Positions 1 through 14,010 of a stretch of DNA of 53,500 bases are shown one piece after another. The stretch comes from Liolophura sinensis (Eukaryota; Mollusca; Polyplacophora; Chitonida; Chitonidae), in NCBI RefSeq assembly GCF_032854445.1, contig NW_027018235.1, positions 1-53,500 on the forward strand. The letters are read 5' to 3'. The first letter of the stretch is position 1. Each line of letters starts with the position of its first letter. Under the pieces are notes generated by a model that was not told the DNA's origin, ran no database searches, and saw only the letters and a list, made by a program, of their open reading frames with translations. Position numbers and translations under genes: made by a program.

Positions 1-3000
1 CTCCATGGGAAACCAGGGAAATTTGCGAACTTTTTAACAGCTGCCGATACCTGGCTCAATTCCGGATCTTTTGACACCTTATTCATGTGGGTCTGTGGTC
101 AGTTGTACTTTTTACAGCAGACTGTATCAAGTACCTTGTGTTTTTCACGTACAAATGGTGTGGTTTTTCTACACGTAGATAAAGACATTGAGATTGTCTT
201 GCACTTAGAAGTAAGGCAATTGCTGGGTGAGTTAAATGGGCTTGGCCAAAGATTTCAGGTCTTCTGAGCTACCGAAGGGCACATAACTTATAGTCAAAAG
301 TTGAATATAGTAATGACCAGTCGCGATTGTACAGAGTACAGTGTAGCCGGTTTCTCAATTAACAAAAAGACTAGGCAAAAATGCAAAATTGGAAAAATTT
401 TTTCCAGTGCTGCTGGTAAGAGGCTAATCCGACGTATTTTGTGACGAGAAATCCAATGGTGCAAACCGCGTTGCTCTCCGACCAATACTTTTTGCCTGTA
501 GTGACAATTGAATGATCATTTATGTCATAATCACGTGCACAGCAACGGCTCTTACTCCATGGAAACCAGGGAAATTTGCAATTTTTCAACAGCTGCCGAT
601 GCCTGGCTCAATTCCGCATCTTTTGGCACCTTACTGAAGTGGGTCAGTGTTCAGTCGTACTTTTTACAGCAGACTGTATCAAGTACCTTGTGTTTTTTAT
701 GTACAAATGGTGTGGTTTTTTCCACACGTAGATAAAGACATTGAGATTGTCTTGCACTTAGAAGTAAGGCAATTGCTGGGTGAGTTAAATGGGCTTAGCC
801 CAAAGATTTCAGGTCTTCTGGGCTACCGAAGGGCACATATCTTATAGTCAAAAGTTGAATATAGTAATGACCAGTCGCGATTGTACAGAGTACAGTGTAG
901 CCGGTTTCAATTAACAAAAAGACCAGGCAAAAATGCAAAAGTGGAAAAATTGTTCCAATGCTGCTGGTAAGAGGCTAATCCGACGTATTTTGTGACGAGA
1001 AATCGAATGGTGCAACCGCGTTGCTCTCCGACCAATACTTTTGCCTGTAGTGACAATTGAATGATCATTTATGTCATAATCACGTGCACAGCAACGGCTC
1101 TTACTCCATGGAAACCAGGGAAATTTGCAATTTTTCAACAGCTGCCGATGCCTGGCTCAATTCCGCATCTTTTGGCACCTTATTCATGTGGGTCTGTGGT
1201 CAGTTGTACTTTTTTACAGCAGACTGTATCAAGTACCTTGTGTTTTTCACGTACAAATGGTGTGGTCTTGTTCTACACGTAGATAAAGACATTGAGATTG
1301 TCTTTGACTTAGAAGTAAAGACAATTGCTGGGTGAGCTTAAATAGGCTTAGCCGAAAGATTTGACGTCTTCTGGGCTACCGAAGGGCACATAACTTATAA
1401 TCAAAAGTTGAATATAGTAATGACCAGTCGCGATTGTACAGAGTACAGTGTAGCCGATTTCAATTAACAAAAAGACCAGGTAAAAATGCAAAGTGGAAAA
1501 ACTGTTTCCAGTGCTGCTGGTAAGAGGCTAATCCGACGTATTTTGTGACGAGAAATCAATTGGTGCAACACCGCGTTGCTCTCCGACCAATACTTTTGGC
1601 TGTAGTGACAATTGATATGATCATTTATGTCATAATCACGTGCGTAGCGACGGCTCTTACTCCATGGAAACCAGGGAAATTTGCAATTTTTCAACAGCTG
1701 CCGATGCCTGGCTCAATTCCACATCTTTTGGCACCTTACTGAAGTGGGTCAGTGTTCAGTTGTACTTTTTACAGCAGACTGTATCAAGTACCTTGTGTTT
1801 TTCACGTACAAATGGTGTGGTTTGTTCTATACGTAGATAAAGACATTGAGATTGTCTTGGACTTAGAAGTAAGACAATTGCTGGGTGAGTTAAATGGGCT
1901 TAGCCGAAAGATTTGACGTCTTCTGGGCTACCGAAGGGCACATAATCTTATAGTCAAAAGTTGAATATAGTAATGACCAGTCGCGATTGTACAGAGTACA
2001 GTGTGGCCGATTTCAATTAACAAAAAGACCAGGCAAAAATGCAAAATTGGAAAAATTGTTCCAGTGCTGCTGGTAAGAGGCTAATCCGACGTATTTTGTG
2101 ACGAGAAATCGAATGGTGCAAACCGCGTTGCTGTCCGACCAATAACTTTTGGCTGTAGTTGACAATTGAATGATCATTTATGTCATAATCACGTGCACAG
2201 CAACGGCTCTTACTCCATGGAAACCAGGAAAATTTGCAATTTTCAACAGCTGCCGATACCTGGCTCAATTCCGGATCTTTTGGCACCTTAATCATGTGGG
2301 TCTGTGGTCAGTTGTACTTTTTACAGCAGACTGTATCAAGTACCTTGTGTTTTTCACGTACAAATGGTGTGGTTTTTCTACACGTAGATAAAGACATTGA
2401 GATTGTCTTGCATCTTAGAAGTAAGGCAATTGCTGGGTGAGTTAAATGGGCTTAGCCCAAAGTTTTCAGGTCTTCTGGGCTACCGAAGGGCACATAACTT
2501 ATAGTCAAAAGTTGAATATAGTAATGACCAGTCGCGATTGTACAGAGTACAGTGTAGCCGATTTCAATTACAAAAAGACCAGGCAAAAATGCAAAAGTGG
2601 AAAAACTGTTCCAGTGCTACTAGTAAGAGGCAAATCCGACGTTATTTTGTGACGAGAAATCGAATGGTACAAACCGCGTTGCTCTCCGACCAATACTTTT
2701 GGCTTGTAGCGACAATTCAAAGATCATTGATGTCATAATCACGTGCCCAGCAACGGCTCTTACTCCATGGAAACCAGGGATATTTGCAATTTTTTTTAAC
2801 AGCTGCCGATGCCTGGCCTAATTCCGCATCTTTTGGCACCTTATAAATGTGGGTCAGTGTTCAGTTGTACTTTTTACAGCAGGACTGTATCAAGTACCTT
2901 CTGTTTTTTTATGTACAAATGGTGTGGTTTTTCTACACGTAGATAAAGACATTGAGATTGTCTTGGACTTAGAAGTAAGACAATTGCTGGGTGAGTTAAA

Positions 3001-3300
3001 TGGGCTTGGCCCAAAGATTTCAGGTCTTCTGAGCTACCGAAGGGCACATAACTTATAGTCAAAAGTTGAATATAGTAATGACCAGTCGCGATTGTACAGA
3101 GTACAGTGTAGCCGGTTTCAATTAACAAAAACACCAGGCAAAAATGCAAAAGTGGAAAAACTGTTCCAGTGCTTCTAGTAGAAGGCTAATCCGACGTATT
3201 TTGTGACGAGAAATCGAAATGGTACAATCCGCGTTGCTCTCCGACGCAAAACTTTTGGCTGTAGCGACAATTGAATGATCATTTTTGTCATAATCACGTG
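1..3300 (+). repeat. Left segment: indel-rich monomers without a clear higher-order unit
   Basis: Landmarks at 3, 557, 1106, 1662, 2215 and 2765 give spacings of 554, 549, 556, 553, 550 and 555 bp, more variable than in the core. The extra bases are scattered singletons, for example lengthened T-runs and an inserted base in the AACCGCG region. The monomers at 3 and 2215 share the GATACCTGGCTC/CCGGATC variant set, weakly suggesting a four-monomer spacing. No gene is seen. The scattered indels fit either older, less homogenised repeats or uncorrected sequencing errors. Confidence 0.8.
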
Positions 3301-6300
3301 CCCAGCAACGGCTCTTACTCCATGGAAACCAGGGAAATTTGCAATTTTTCAACAGCTGCCGATGCCTGGCTCAATTCCGAATCTTTTGGCACCTTACTGA
3401 AGTGGGTCAGTGTTCAGTTGTACTTTTTACAGCAGACTGTATCAAGTACCTTGTGTTTTTCATGTACAAATGGTGTGGTTTTCTACACGTAGATAAAGAC
3501 ATTGAGATTGTCTTGGACTTAGAAGTAAGACAATTGCTGGGTGAGTTAAATGGGCTTAGCCCAAAGATTTGACGTCTTCTGGGCTACCGAAGGGCACATA
3601 ACTTATAGTCAAAACGTGAAATATAGTAATGACCAAGTCGCGATTTGTACAGAGTACAGTGTAGCCGATTTCAATTAACAAAAAGACCAGGTGAAAATGC
3701 AAAACTGGAAAAATTGTTCCAGTGCTGCCGGTAAGAGGCTAATCCGACGTATTTTGTGACGAGAAATGGAATGGTGCAAAACCCGCGTTGCTCTCCGACC
3801 AATACTTTTGCCTGTAGTGACAATTGAATGATCATTGACGTCATAATCACGTGCACAGCAACGGCTCTTACTCCATGGAAACCAGGGAAATTTGCATTTT
3901 TTAACAGCTGCCGATACCTGGCTCAATTCCGTATCTTTTGACACCTTATTCATGTGGGTCTGTGGTCAGTTGTACTTTTTACAGCAGACTGTATCAAGTA
4001 CCTTGTGTTTTTCACGTACAAATGGTCTGGTTTTTCTACACGTAGATAAAGACATTGAGATTGTCTTGCACTTAGAAGTAAGGCAATTGCTGGGTGAGTT
4101 AAATGGGCTTAGCCCAAAGATTTCAGGTCTTCTGGGCTACCAAAGGCACATAACTTATAGTCAAAAGTTGAATATAGTAATGACCAGTCGCGATTGTACA
4201 GAGTACAGTGTAGCCGGTTTCAATTAACAAAAAGACCAGGCAAAAATGCAAAATTGGAAAAACTGTTCCTAGTGCTGCTGGTAAGAGGCTAATCCGACGT
4301 AGTTTTGTGACGAGAAATCGAATGGTGCAAACCGCGTTGCTCTCCGACCAATACTTTTGGCTGTTAGTGACATTTGAATGATCATTTATGTCATAATCAC
4401 GTGCCCAGCAACGGCTCTTAATCCATGGAAACCAGGGAAATTTGCAATTTTCAACAGCTGCCGATGCCTGGCTCAATTCCGCATCTTTTGTCACCTTACT
4501 GAAGTGGGTCAGTGTTCAGTTGTACTTTTTACAGCAGACTGTATCAAGTAGCCTTGTGTTTTTTCACGTACAAATGGTGTGGTTTTTTTACACGGAGATA
4601 AAGATATTGAGATTGTCTTGCACTTAGAATTAAGGCAATTGCTGGGTGAGTTAAATGGGCTTGGCCCAAAGATTCAGGTCTTCTGGGCTACCGAAGGGCA
4701 CATAACTTATAGTCAAAAGTTGAATATAGTAATGACCAGTCGCGATTGTACAGAGTACAGTGTAGCCGGTTTGAATTAACAAAAAGACCAGGCAAAAATG
4801 CAAAATTGGAAAAATTTTTCCAGTTGCTGCTGGTAAGAGGCTAATCCGACGTATTTTGTGACGAGAAATCGAATGGTGCAAACCGCGTTGCTCTCCGACC
4901 AATACTTTTGCCTGTAGTGACAATTGAATGATCATTTATGTCATAATCACGTGCACAGCAACGGCTCTTACTCCATGGAAACCAGGGAAAATTTGCAATT
5001 TTTCAACAGCTGCCGATACCTGGCTCAATTCGCATCTTTTGGCACCTTATTCATGTGGGTATGTGGTCAGTTTGTACTTTTTACAGCAGACTGTATCAAG
5101 TACCTTGTGTTTTTCACGTACAAATGGTGTGGTTTTTCTACACGTAGATAAAGACATTGAGATTGTCTTGCGCTAAGAAGTAAGGCAATTGCTGGGTGAG
5201 TTAAATGGGCTTAGCCCAAAGATTTCAGGTCTTCTGGGCTACCGAAGGGCACATAACTTATAGTCAAAAGTTGAATATAGTAATGACCAGTCGCGATTGT
5301 ACAGAGTACAGTTTAGCCGATTTCAATTAACAAAAAAGACCAGGCAAAAATGCAAAAGTGGAAAAACTGTTCCAGTGCTACTAGTAGAAGGCTAATCCGA
5401 CGTATTTTGTGACGAGAAATCGAATGGTACAATCCGCGTTGCTCTCCGACCAAAACTTTTGGCTGTAGCGACAATTGAATGATCATTTTTGTCATAATCA
5501 CGTGCCCAGCAACGGCTCTTACTCCATGGAAACCAGGGAAATTTGCAATTTTTCAACAGCTGCCGATGCCTGGCTCAATTCCTAATCTTTTGGCACCTTA
5601 CTGAAGTGGGTCAGTGTTCAGTTGTACTTTTTACAGCAGACTGTATCAAGTACCTTGTGTTTTTCATGTACAAATGGTGTGGTTTTCTACACGTAGATAA
5701 AGACATTGAGATTGTCTTCGACTTAGAAGTAAGACAATTGCTGGGTGAGTTAAATGGGCTTAGCCGAAAGATTTGACGTCTTCTGGGCTACCGAAGGGCA
5801 CATAACTTATAGTCAAAAGTTGAATATAGTAATGACCAGTCGCGATTGTACAGAGTACAGTGTAGCCGATTTCAATTAACAAAAAGACCAGGTAAAAATG
5901 CAAAATTGGAAAAATTGTTCCAGTGCTGCTGGTAAGAGGCTAATCCGACGTATTTTGTGACGAGAAATCGAATGGTGCAAACCGCGTTGCTCTCCGACCA
6001 ATACTTTTGCCTGTAGTGACAATTGAATGATCATTGATGTCATAATCACGTGCACAGCAACGGCTCTTACTCCATGGAAACCAGGGAAATTTGCAATTTT
6101 TAACAGCTGCCGATACCTGGCTCAATTCCGGATCTTTTGACACCTTATTCATGTGGGTCTGTGGTCAGTTGTACTTTTTACAGCAGACTGTATCAAGTAC
6201 CTTGTGTTTTTGACGTACAAATGGTGTGGTTTTTCTACACGTAGATAAAGACATTGAGATTGTCTTGCACTTAGAAGTAAGGCAATTGCTGGGTGAGTTA

Positions 6301-9300
6301 AATGGGCTTAGCCCAAAGATTTCAGGTCTTCTGGGCTACCGAAGGGCACATAACTTATAGTCAAAAGTTGAATATAGTAATGACCAGTCGCGATTGTACA
6401 GAGTACAGTGTAGCCGGTTTCAATTAACAAAAAGACCAGGCAAAAATGCAAAATTGGAAAAACTGTTCCAGTGCTGCTGGTAAGAGGCTAATCCGACGTA
6501 TTTTGTGACGAGAAATCGAATGGTGCAAACCGCGTTGCTCTCCGACCAATACTTTTGGCTGTAGTGACATTTGAATGATCATTTATGTCATAATCACGTG
6601 CCCAGCAACGGCTCTTACTCCATGGAAACCAGGGAAATTTGCAATTTTTCAACAGCTGCCGATGCCTGGCTCAATTCCGCATCTTTTGTCACCTTACTGA
6701 AGTGGGTCAGTGTTCAGTTGTACTTTTTACAGCAGACTGTATCAAGTACCTTGTGTTTTTCACGTACAAATGGTGTGGTTTTTCTACACGTAGATAAAGA
6801 CATTGAGATTGTCTTGCACTTAGAAGTAAGGCAATTGCTGGGTGAGTTAAATGGGCTTGGCCCAAAGATTTCAGGTCTTCTGGGCTACCGAAGGGCACAT
6901 AACTTATAGTCAAAAGTTGAATATAGTAATGACCAGTCGCGATTGTACAGAGTACAGTGTAGCCGGTTTCAATTAACAAAAAGACCAGGCAAAAATGCAA
7001 AATTGGAAAAATTTTTCCAGTGCTGCTGGTAAGAGGCTAATCCGACGTATTTTGTGACGAGAAATCGAATTGGTGCAAACCGCGTTGCTCTCCGACCAAT
7101 ACTTTTGCCTGTAGTGACAATTGAATGATCATTTATGTCATAATCACGTGCACATCAACGGCTCTTACTCCATGGAAACCAGGGAAATTTGCAATTTTTC
7201 AACAGCTGCCGATACCTGGCTCAATTCCGCATCTTTTGGCACCTTATTCATGTGGATCTGTGGTCAGTTGTACTTTTTACAGCAGACTGTATCAAGTACC
7301 TTGTGTTTTTCACGTACAAATGGTGTGGTTTTTCTACACGTAGATAAAGACATTGAGATTGTCTTGCACTTAGAAGTAAGACAATTACTGGGTGAGTTAA
7401 ATGGGCTTAGCCGAAAGATTTGACGTCTTCTGGGCTACCGAAGGGCACATAACTTATAGTCAAAAGTTGAACATAGTAATGACCAGTCGCGATTGTACAG
7501 AGTACAGTGTAGCCGATTTCAGTTAACAAAAAGACCAGGAAAAAATGCAAAAGTGGAAAAACTGTTCCAGTGCTGCTGGTAAGAGGCTAATCCGACGTAT
7601 TTTGTGACGAGAAATCAAATGGTGCAAACCGCGTTGCTCTCCGACCAATACTTTTGGCTGTAGCGACAATTCAATGATCATTTATGTCATAATCACGTGC
7701 GTAGCAACGGCTCTTACTCCATGGAAACCAGGGAAATTTGCAATTTTTCAACAGCTGCCGATGCCTGGCTCAATTCCGCATCTTTTGGCACCTTACTGAA
7801 GTGGGTCAGTGTTCAGTTGTACTTTTTACAGCAGACTGTATCAAGTACCTTGTGTTTTTCATGTACAAATGGTGTGGTTTTTCTACACGTAGATAAAGAC
7901 ATTGAGATTGTCTTGGACTTAGAAGTAAGACAATTGCTGGGTGAGTTAAATGGGCTTAGCCGAAAGATTTGACGTCTTCTGGGCTACCGAAGGGCACATA
8001 ACTTATAGTCAAAAGTTGAATATAGTAATGACCAGTCGCGATTGTACAGAGTACAGTGTAGCCGATTTCAATTAACAAAAAGACCAGGTAAAAATGCAAA
8101 ATTGGAAAAATTGTTCCAGTGCTGCTGGTAAGAGGCTAATCCGACGTATTTTGTGACGAGAAATCGAATGGTGCAAACCGCGTTGCTCTCCGACCAATAC
8201 TTTTGGCTGTAGTGACAATTGAATGATCATTGATGTCATAATCACGTGCCCAGGAACGGCTCTTACTCCATGGAAACCAGGGAAATTTGCAATTTTTAAC
8301 AGCTGCCGATACCTGGCTCAATTCCGGATCTTTTGGCACCTTATTCATGTGGGTCTGTGGTGAGTTGTACTTTTTACAGCAGACTGTATCAAGTACCTTG
8401 TGTTTTTTACATACAAATGGTGTGGTTTTTCTACACGTAAATAAAGACATTGAGATTGTCTTGGACTTAGAAGTGAGACAATTGCTGGGTGAGTTAAATG
8501 GGCTTAGCCCAAAGATTTCAGGTCTTCTGGGCTACCGAAGGGCACATAACTTATAGTCAAAAGTTGAATATAGTAATGACCAGTCGCGATTGTACAGAGT
8601 ACAGTGTAGCCGGTTTCAATTAACAAAATGACCAGGCAAAAATGCAAAATTGGAAAAATTGTTCGAGTGCTGCTGGTAAGAGGCTAATCCGACGTATTTT
8701 GTGACGAGAAATCGAATGGTGCAAACCGCGTTGCTCTCCGACCAATACTTTTGCCTGTAGAGACAACTGAATGATCATTTATGTCATAATCACGTGCACA
8801 GCAACGGCTCTTACTCCATGGAAACCAGGGAAATTTGCAATTTTTCAACAGCTGCCGATGCCTGGCTCAATTCCGCATCTTTTGTCACCTTACTGAAGTG
8901 GGTCAGTGTTCAGTTGTACTTTTTACAGCAGACTGTATCAAGTACCTTGTGTTTTTCACGTACAAATGGTGTGGTTTTTCTACACGTAGATAAAGACATT
9001 GAGATTGTCTTGCACTTAGAATTAAGGCAATTGCTGGGTGAGTTAAATGGGCTTAGCTCAAAGATTTCAGGTCTTCTGGGCTACCGAAGGGCACATAACT
9101 TATAGTCAAAAGTTGAATATAGTAATGACCAGTCGCGATTGTACAGAGTACAGTGTAGCCGGTTTCAATTAACAAAAAGACCAGGCAAAAATGCAAAATT
9201 GGAAAAATTTTTCCAGTGCTGCTGGTAAGAGGCTAATCCGACGTATTTTTGACGAGAAATCGAATGGTGCAAACCGCGTTGCTCTCCGACCAATACTTTT

Positions 9301-9915
9301 GCCTGTAGTGACAATTGAATGATCATTTATGTCATAATCACGTGCACAGCAACGGCTCTTACTCCATGGAAACCAGGGAAATTTGCAATTTTTCAACAGC
9401 TGCCGATACCTGGCTCAATTCCGCATCTTTTGGCACCTTATTCATGTGGGTATGTGGTCAGTTGTACTTTTTACAGCAGACTGTATCAAGTACCTTGTGT
9501 TTTTCACGTACAAATGGTGTGGGTTTTTCTACACGTAGATAAAGACATTGAGATTGTCTTGGACTTAGAAGTAAGACAATTGCTGGGTGAGTTAAATGGG
9601 CTTAGCCGAAAGATTTGACGTCTTCTGGGCTACCGAAGGGCACATAACTTATAGTCAAAAGTTGAACATAGTAATGACCAGTCGCGATTGTACAGAGTAC
9701 AGTGTAGCCGATTTCAATTAACAAAAAGACCAGGGAAAAAATGCAAAAGTGGAAAACCTGTTCCAGTGCTGCTGGTAAGAGGCTAATCCGACGTATTTTG
9801 TGACGAGAAATCAAATGGTGCAAACCGCGTTGCTCTCCGACTAATACTTTTGGCTGTAGTGACAATTGAATAAATATTTATGTCATAATCACGTGCATAG
9901 CGACGGCTCTTACTC
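3300..9915 (+). repeat. Tetramer higher-order repeat, ~2197 bp, about three units
   Basis: Diagnostic variants recur every four monomers. The TTTTGTCACC variant (instead of TTTTGGCACC) is at landmark monomers 4423, 6620 and 8816, which are 2197 and 2196 bp apart. Monomers 3873, 6072 and 8268 share GATACCTGGCTC with a T-run lacking the usual C. Monomers 4973, 7170 and 9364 share GATACCTGGCTC with a CGCATC variant and TTATTCATGTGG. Monomers 3320, 5524 and 7719 form the fourth position. The first unit carries more single-base indels than the third. Confidence 0.85.
6571..6600. promoter_or_regulatory. Conserved ATGATCAT / TGTCATAA / CACGTG block (example copy)
   Basis: Within 30 bp lie the palindrome ATGATCAT, a TGTCATAA element and a CACGTG hexamer (the last ending at 6600). 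The block occurs once per monomer. CACGTG is retained in nearly all copies; I noticed losses only at about 28512 (CACGCG) and 26862/27963 (TACGTG). Variants of the middle part are TTTATG, TTGATG and TTGACGTC (3836). CACGTG is the core E-box bound by bHLH-zipper proteins, and TGACGTCA-like sites are bound by bZIP proteins. Binding here is inference only. Confidence 0.4.
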
Positions 9916-10439
9916 CATGGAAACCAGGGAAATTTGCAATTTTTCAACAGCTGCCGATGCCTGGCTCAATTCCGCATCTTTTGGCACCTTACTGAAGTGG
10001 GTCAGTGTTCAGTTGTACTTTTTACAGCAGACTGTATCAAGTACCTTGTGTTTTTCATGTACAAATGGTGTGGTTTTTCTACACGTAGATAAAGACATTG
10101 AGATTGTCTTGCACTTAGAAGTAAGGCAATTGCTGGGTGAGTTAAATGGGCTTAGCCCAAAGATTTCAGGTCTTCTGGGCTACCGAAGGGCACATAACTT
10201 ATAGTCAAAAGTTGAATATAGTAATGACCAGTCGCGATTGTACAGAGTACAGTGTAGCCGGTTTCAATTAACAAAATGACCAGGCAAAAATGCAAAATTG
10301 GAAAAATTGTTCGAGTGCTGCTGGTAAGAGGCTAATCCGACGTATTTTGTGACGAGAAATCGAATGGTGCAAACCGCGTTGCTCTCCGACCAATACTTTT
10401 GCCTGTAGAGACAACTGAATGATCATTTATGTCATAATC

Positions 10440-13400
10440 ACGTGCACAGCAACGGCTCTTACTCCATGGAAACCAGGGAAATTTGCAATTTTTCAACAGC
10501 TGCCGATACCTGGCTCAATTGCGGATCTTTTGGCACCTTATTCATGTGGGTCTGTGGTCAGTTGTACTTTTTACAGCAGACTGTATCAAGTACCTTGTGT
10601 TTTTCACGTACAAATGGTGTGGTTTTTCTACACGTAGATAAAGACATTGAGATTGTCTTGGACTTAGAAGTAAGACAATTGCTGGGTGAGTTAAATGGGC
10701 TTAGCCCAAAGATTTGACGTCTTCTGGGCTACCGAAGGGCACATAACTTATAGTCAAAAGTTGAATATAGTAATGACCAGTCGCGATTGTACAGAGTACA
10801 GTGTAGCCGATTTCAATTAACAAAAAGACCAGGGAAAAATGCAAAAGTGGAAAAACTGTTCCAGTGCTAATGGTAAGAGGCTAATCCGACGTATTTTGTG
10901 ACGAGAAATCAAATGGTGCAATCCGCGTTGCTCTCCGACCAATACTTTTGGCTGTAGCGACAATTCAATTAATATTGTTTTCATAATCACGTGCCCAGCA
11001 ACGGCTCTTACTCCATGGTAACTAGGGATATTTGCAATTTTTTAACAGCTGCCGATGCCTGGCCCAATTCCGTATCTTTTGGCACCTTATAAATGTGGGT
11101 CAGTGTTTAGTTGTACTTTTTACTGCAGACTGTATCAAGTACCTTGTGTGTTTTATGTACAAATGGTCTGGTTTTTCTACACGTAGATAAAGACATTGAG
11201 ATTGTCTTGGACTTAGAAGTAAGACAATTGCTGGGTGAGTTAAATGGGCTTGGCCGAAAGATTTCAGGTCTTCTGGGCTACCGAAGGGCACATAACTTAT
11301 AGTCAAAAGTTGAATATAGTAATGACCAGTCGCGATTGTACAGAGTACAGTGTGGCCGATTTCAATTAACAAAAAGACCAGGCAAAAATGCAAAAGTGGA
11401 AAAACTGTTCCAGTGCTGCTGGTAAGAGGCTAATCCGACGTATTTTGTGACGAGAAATCGAATGGTGCAAACCGCGTTGCTCTCCGACCAATCATTTTGG
11501 CTGTAGTGACAATTGAATGATCATTTATGTCATAATCACGTGCCCAGCAACGGTTCTTACTCCATGGAAACCAGGGAAATTTGCAATTTTTCAACAGCTT
11601 CCGATGCCTGGCTCAATTCCGCATCTTTTGGCACCTTATAAATGTGGGTCAGTGTTCAGTTGTACTTTTTACAGCAGACTGTATCAAGTACCTTGTGTTT
11701 TTCACGTACAAATGGTGTGGTTTTTCTACACGTAGATAAAGACATTGAGATTGTCTTGGACTTAGAAGTAAGACAATTGCTGGGTGAGTTAAATGGGCTT
11801 GGCCGAAAGATTTCAGGACTTCTGGGCTACCGAAGGGCACATAACTTATAGTCAAAAGTTGAATATAGTAATGACCAGTCGCGATTGTACAGAGTACAGT
11901 GTGGCCGATTTCAATTAACAAAATAACCAGGGAAAAATGCAAAAGTGGAAAAACTGTTCCAGTGCTGCTGGTAAGAGGCTAATCCGACGTATTTTGTGAC
12001 GAGAAATCGAATGGTGCAAACCGCGTTGCTCTCCGACCAATCCTTTTGGCTGTAGTGACAACTGAATAATCATTTATGTCATAATCACGTGCACAGCAAC
12101 TGCTCTTACTCCATGGAAACCAGGGAAATTTGCAATTTTTCAACAGCTGCCGATACCTGGCTCAATTGCGGATCTTTTGGCACCTTATTCATGTGGGTCT
12201 GTGGTCAGTTGTACTTTTTACAGCAGACTGTATCAAGTACGTTATGTTTTTCACGTACAAATGGTGTGGTTTTTCTACACGTAGGTAAAGACATTGAGAT
12301 TGTCTTGGACTTAGAAGTAAGACAATTGCTGGGTGAGTTAAATGGGCTTAGCCCAAAGATTTGACGTCTTCTGGGCTACCGAAGGGCACATAACTTATAG
12401 TCAAAAGTTGAATATAGTAATGACCAGTCGCGATTGTACAGAGTACAGTGTAGCCGATTTCAATTAACAAAAAGGCCAGGGAAAATTGCAAAAGTGGAAA
12501 AACTGTTCCAGTGCTAATGGTAAGAGGCTAATCCGACGTATTTTGTGACGAGAAATCAAATGGTGCAATCCGCGTTGCTCTCCGACCAATACTTTTGGCT
12601 GTAGCGACAATTCAATGAATATTGATGTCATAATCACGTGCCCAGCAACGGCTCTTACTCCATGGTAACCAGGGATATTTGCAATTTTTTAACAGCTGCC
12701 GATGCCTGGCCCAATTTCGTATCTTTTGGCACCTTATAAATGTGGGTCAGTGTTTAGTTGTACTTTTTACTGCAGACTGTATCAAGTACCTTGTGTGTTT
12801 TATGTACAAATGGTGTGGTTTTTCTACACGTAGATAAAGACATTGAGATTGTCTTGGACTTAGAAGTAAGACAATTGCTGGGTGAGTTAAATGGGCTTGG
12901 CCGAAAGATTTCAGGTCTTCTGGGCTACCGAAGGGCACATAACTTATAGTCAAAAGTTGAATATAGTAATGACCAGTCGCGATTGTACAGAGTACAGTGT
13001 GGCCGATTTCAATTAACAAAAAGACCAGGCAAAAATGCAAAAGTGGAAAAACTGTTCCAGTGCTGCTGGTAAGAGGCTAATCCGACGTATTTTGTGACGA
13101 GAAATCGAATGGTGCAAACCGCGTTGCTCTCCGACCAATCATTTTGGCTGTAGTGACAATTGAATGATAATTTATGTCATAATCACGTGCCCAGCAACGG
13201 CTCTTACTCCATGGAAACCAGGGAAATTTGCAATTTTTCAACAGTTTCCGATGCCTGGCTCAATTCCGCATCTTTTGGCACCTTACTGAAGTGGGTCAGT
13301 GTTCAGTTGTACTTTTTACAGCAGACTGTATCAAGTACCTTGTGTTTTTCACGTACAAATGGTGTGGTTTTTCTACACGTAGATAAAGACATTGAGATTG

Positions 13401-14010
13401 TCTTGGACTTAGAAGTAAGACAATTGCTGGGTGAGTTAAATGGGCTTGGCCGAAAGATTTCAGGTCGTCTGGGCTACCGAAGGGCACATAACTTATAGTC
13501 AAAAGTTGAATATAGTAATGACCAGTCGCGATTGTACAGAGTACAGTGTGGCCGATTTCAATTAACAAAATAACCAGGGAAAAATGCAAAAGTGGAAAAA
13601 CTGTTCCAGTGCTGCTGGTAAGAGGCTAATCCGACGTATTTTGTGACGAGAAATCGAATGGTGCAAACCGCGTTGCTCTCCGACCAATACTTTTGGCTGT
13701 AGTGACAATTGAATAATCATTTATGTCATAATCACGTGCACAGCAACTGCTCTTACTCCATGGAAACCAGGGAAATTTGCAATTTTTCAACAGCTGCCGA
13801 TACCTGGCTCAATTGCGGATCTTTTGGCACCTTATTCATGTGGGTCTGTGGTCAGTTGTACTTTTTACAGCAGACTGTATCAAATACCTTGTGTTTTTCA
13901 CGTACAAGTGGTGTGGTTTTTCTACACGTAGATAAAGACATTGAGATTGTCTTGGACTTAGAAGTAAGACAATTGCTGGGTGAGTTAAATGGGCTTAGCC
14001 GAAAGATTTG
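10440..14010 (+). repeat. Trimer higher-order repeat, 1647 bp, about two units
   Basis: Monomers at 10464, 11013 and 11562 match those at 12111, 12660 and 13209, exactly 1647 bp (3 x 549) apart. A third A-type monomer follows at 13758. Type A has GATACCTGGCTC plus ATTGCGGATC. Type B has CCATGGTAAC (or TAACT), an in-frame TTATAAATG and TTACTGCAG. Type C has CAGCTTCCGATG or CAGTTTCCGATG and an ACAAAATAACC variant. All monomers here are exactly 549 bp. Confidence 0.9.

Noticed and set aside
6571-6909. 112-codon plus-strand frames as a tandem gene family
   Set aside because: The 5' codon is TTG or GTG, not ATG. Stops and frameshifts recur in most monomers, no family is recognised, and an antisense frame of similar length exists. 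Shared openness is explained by all copies descending from one sequence.
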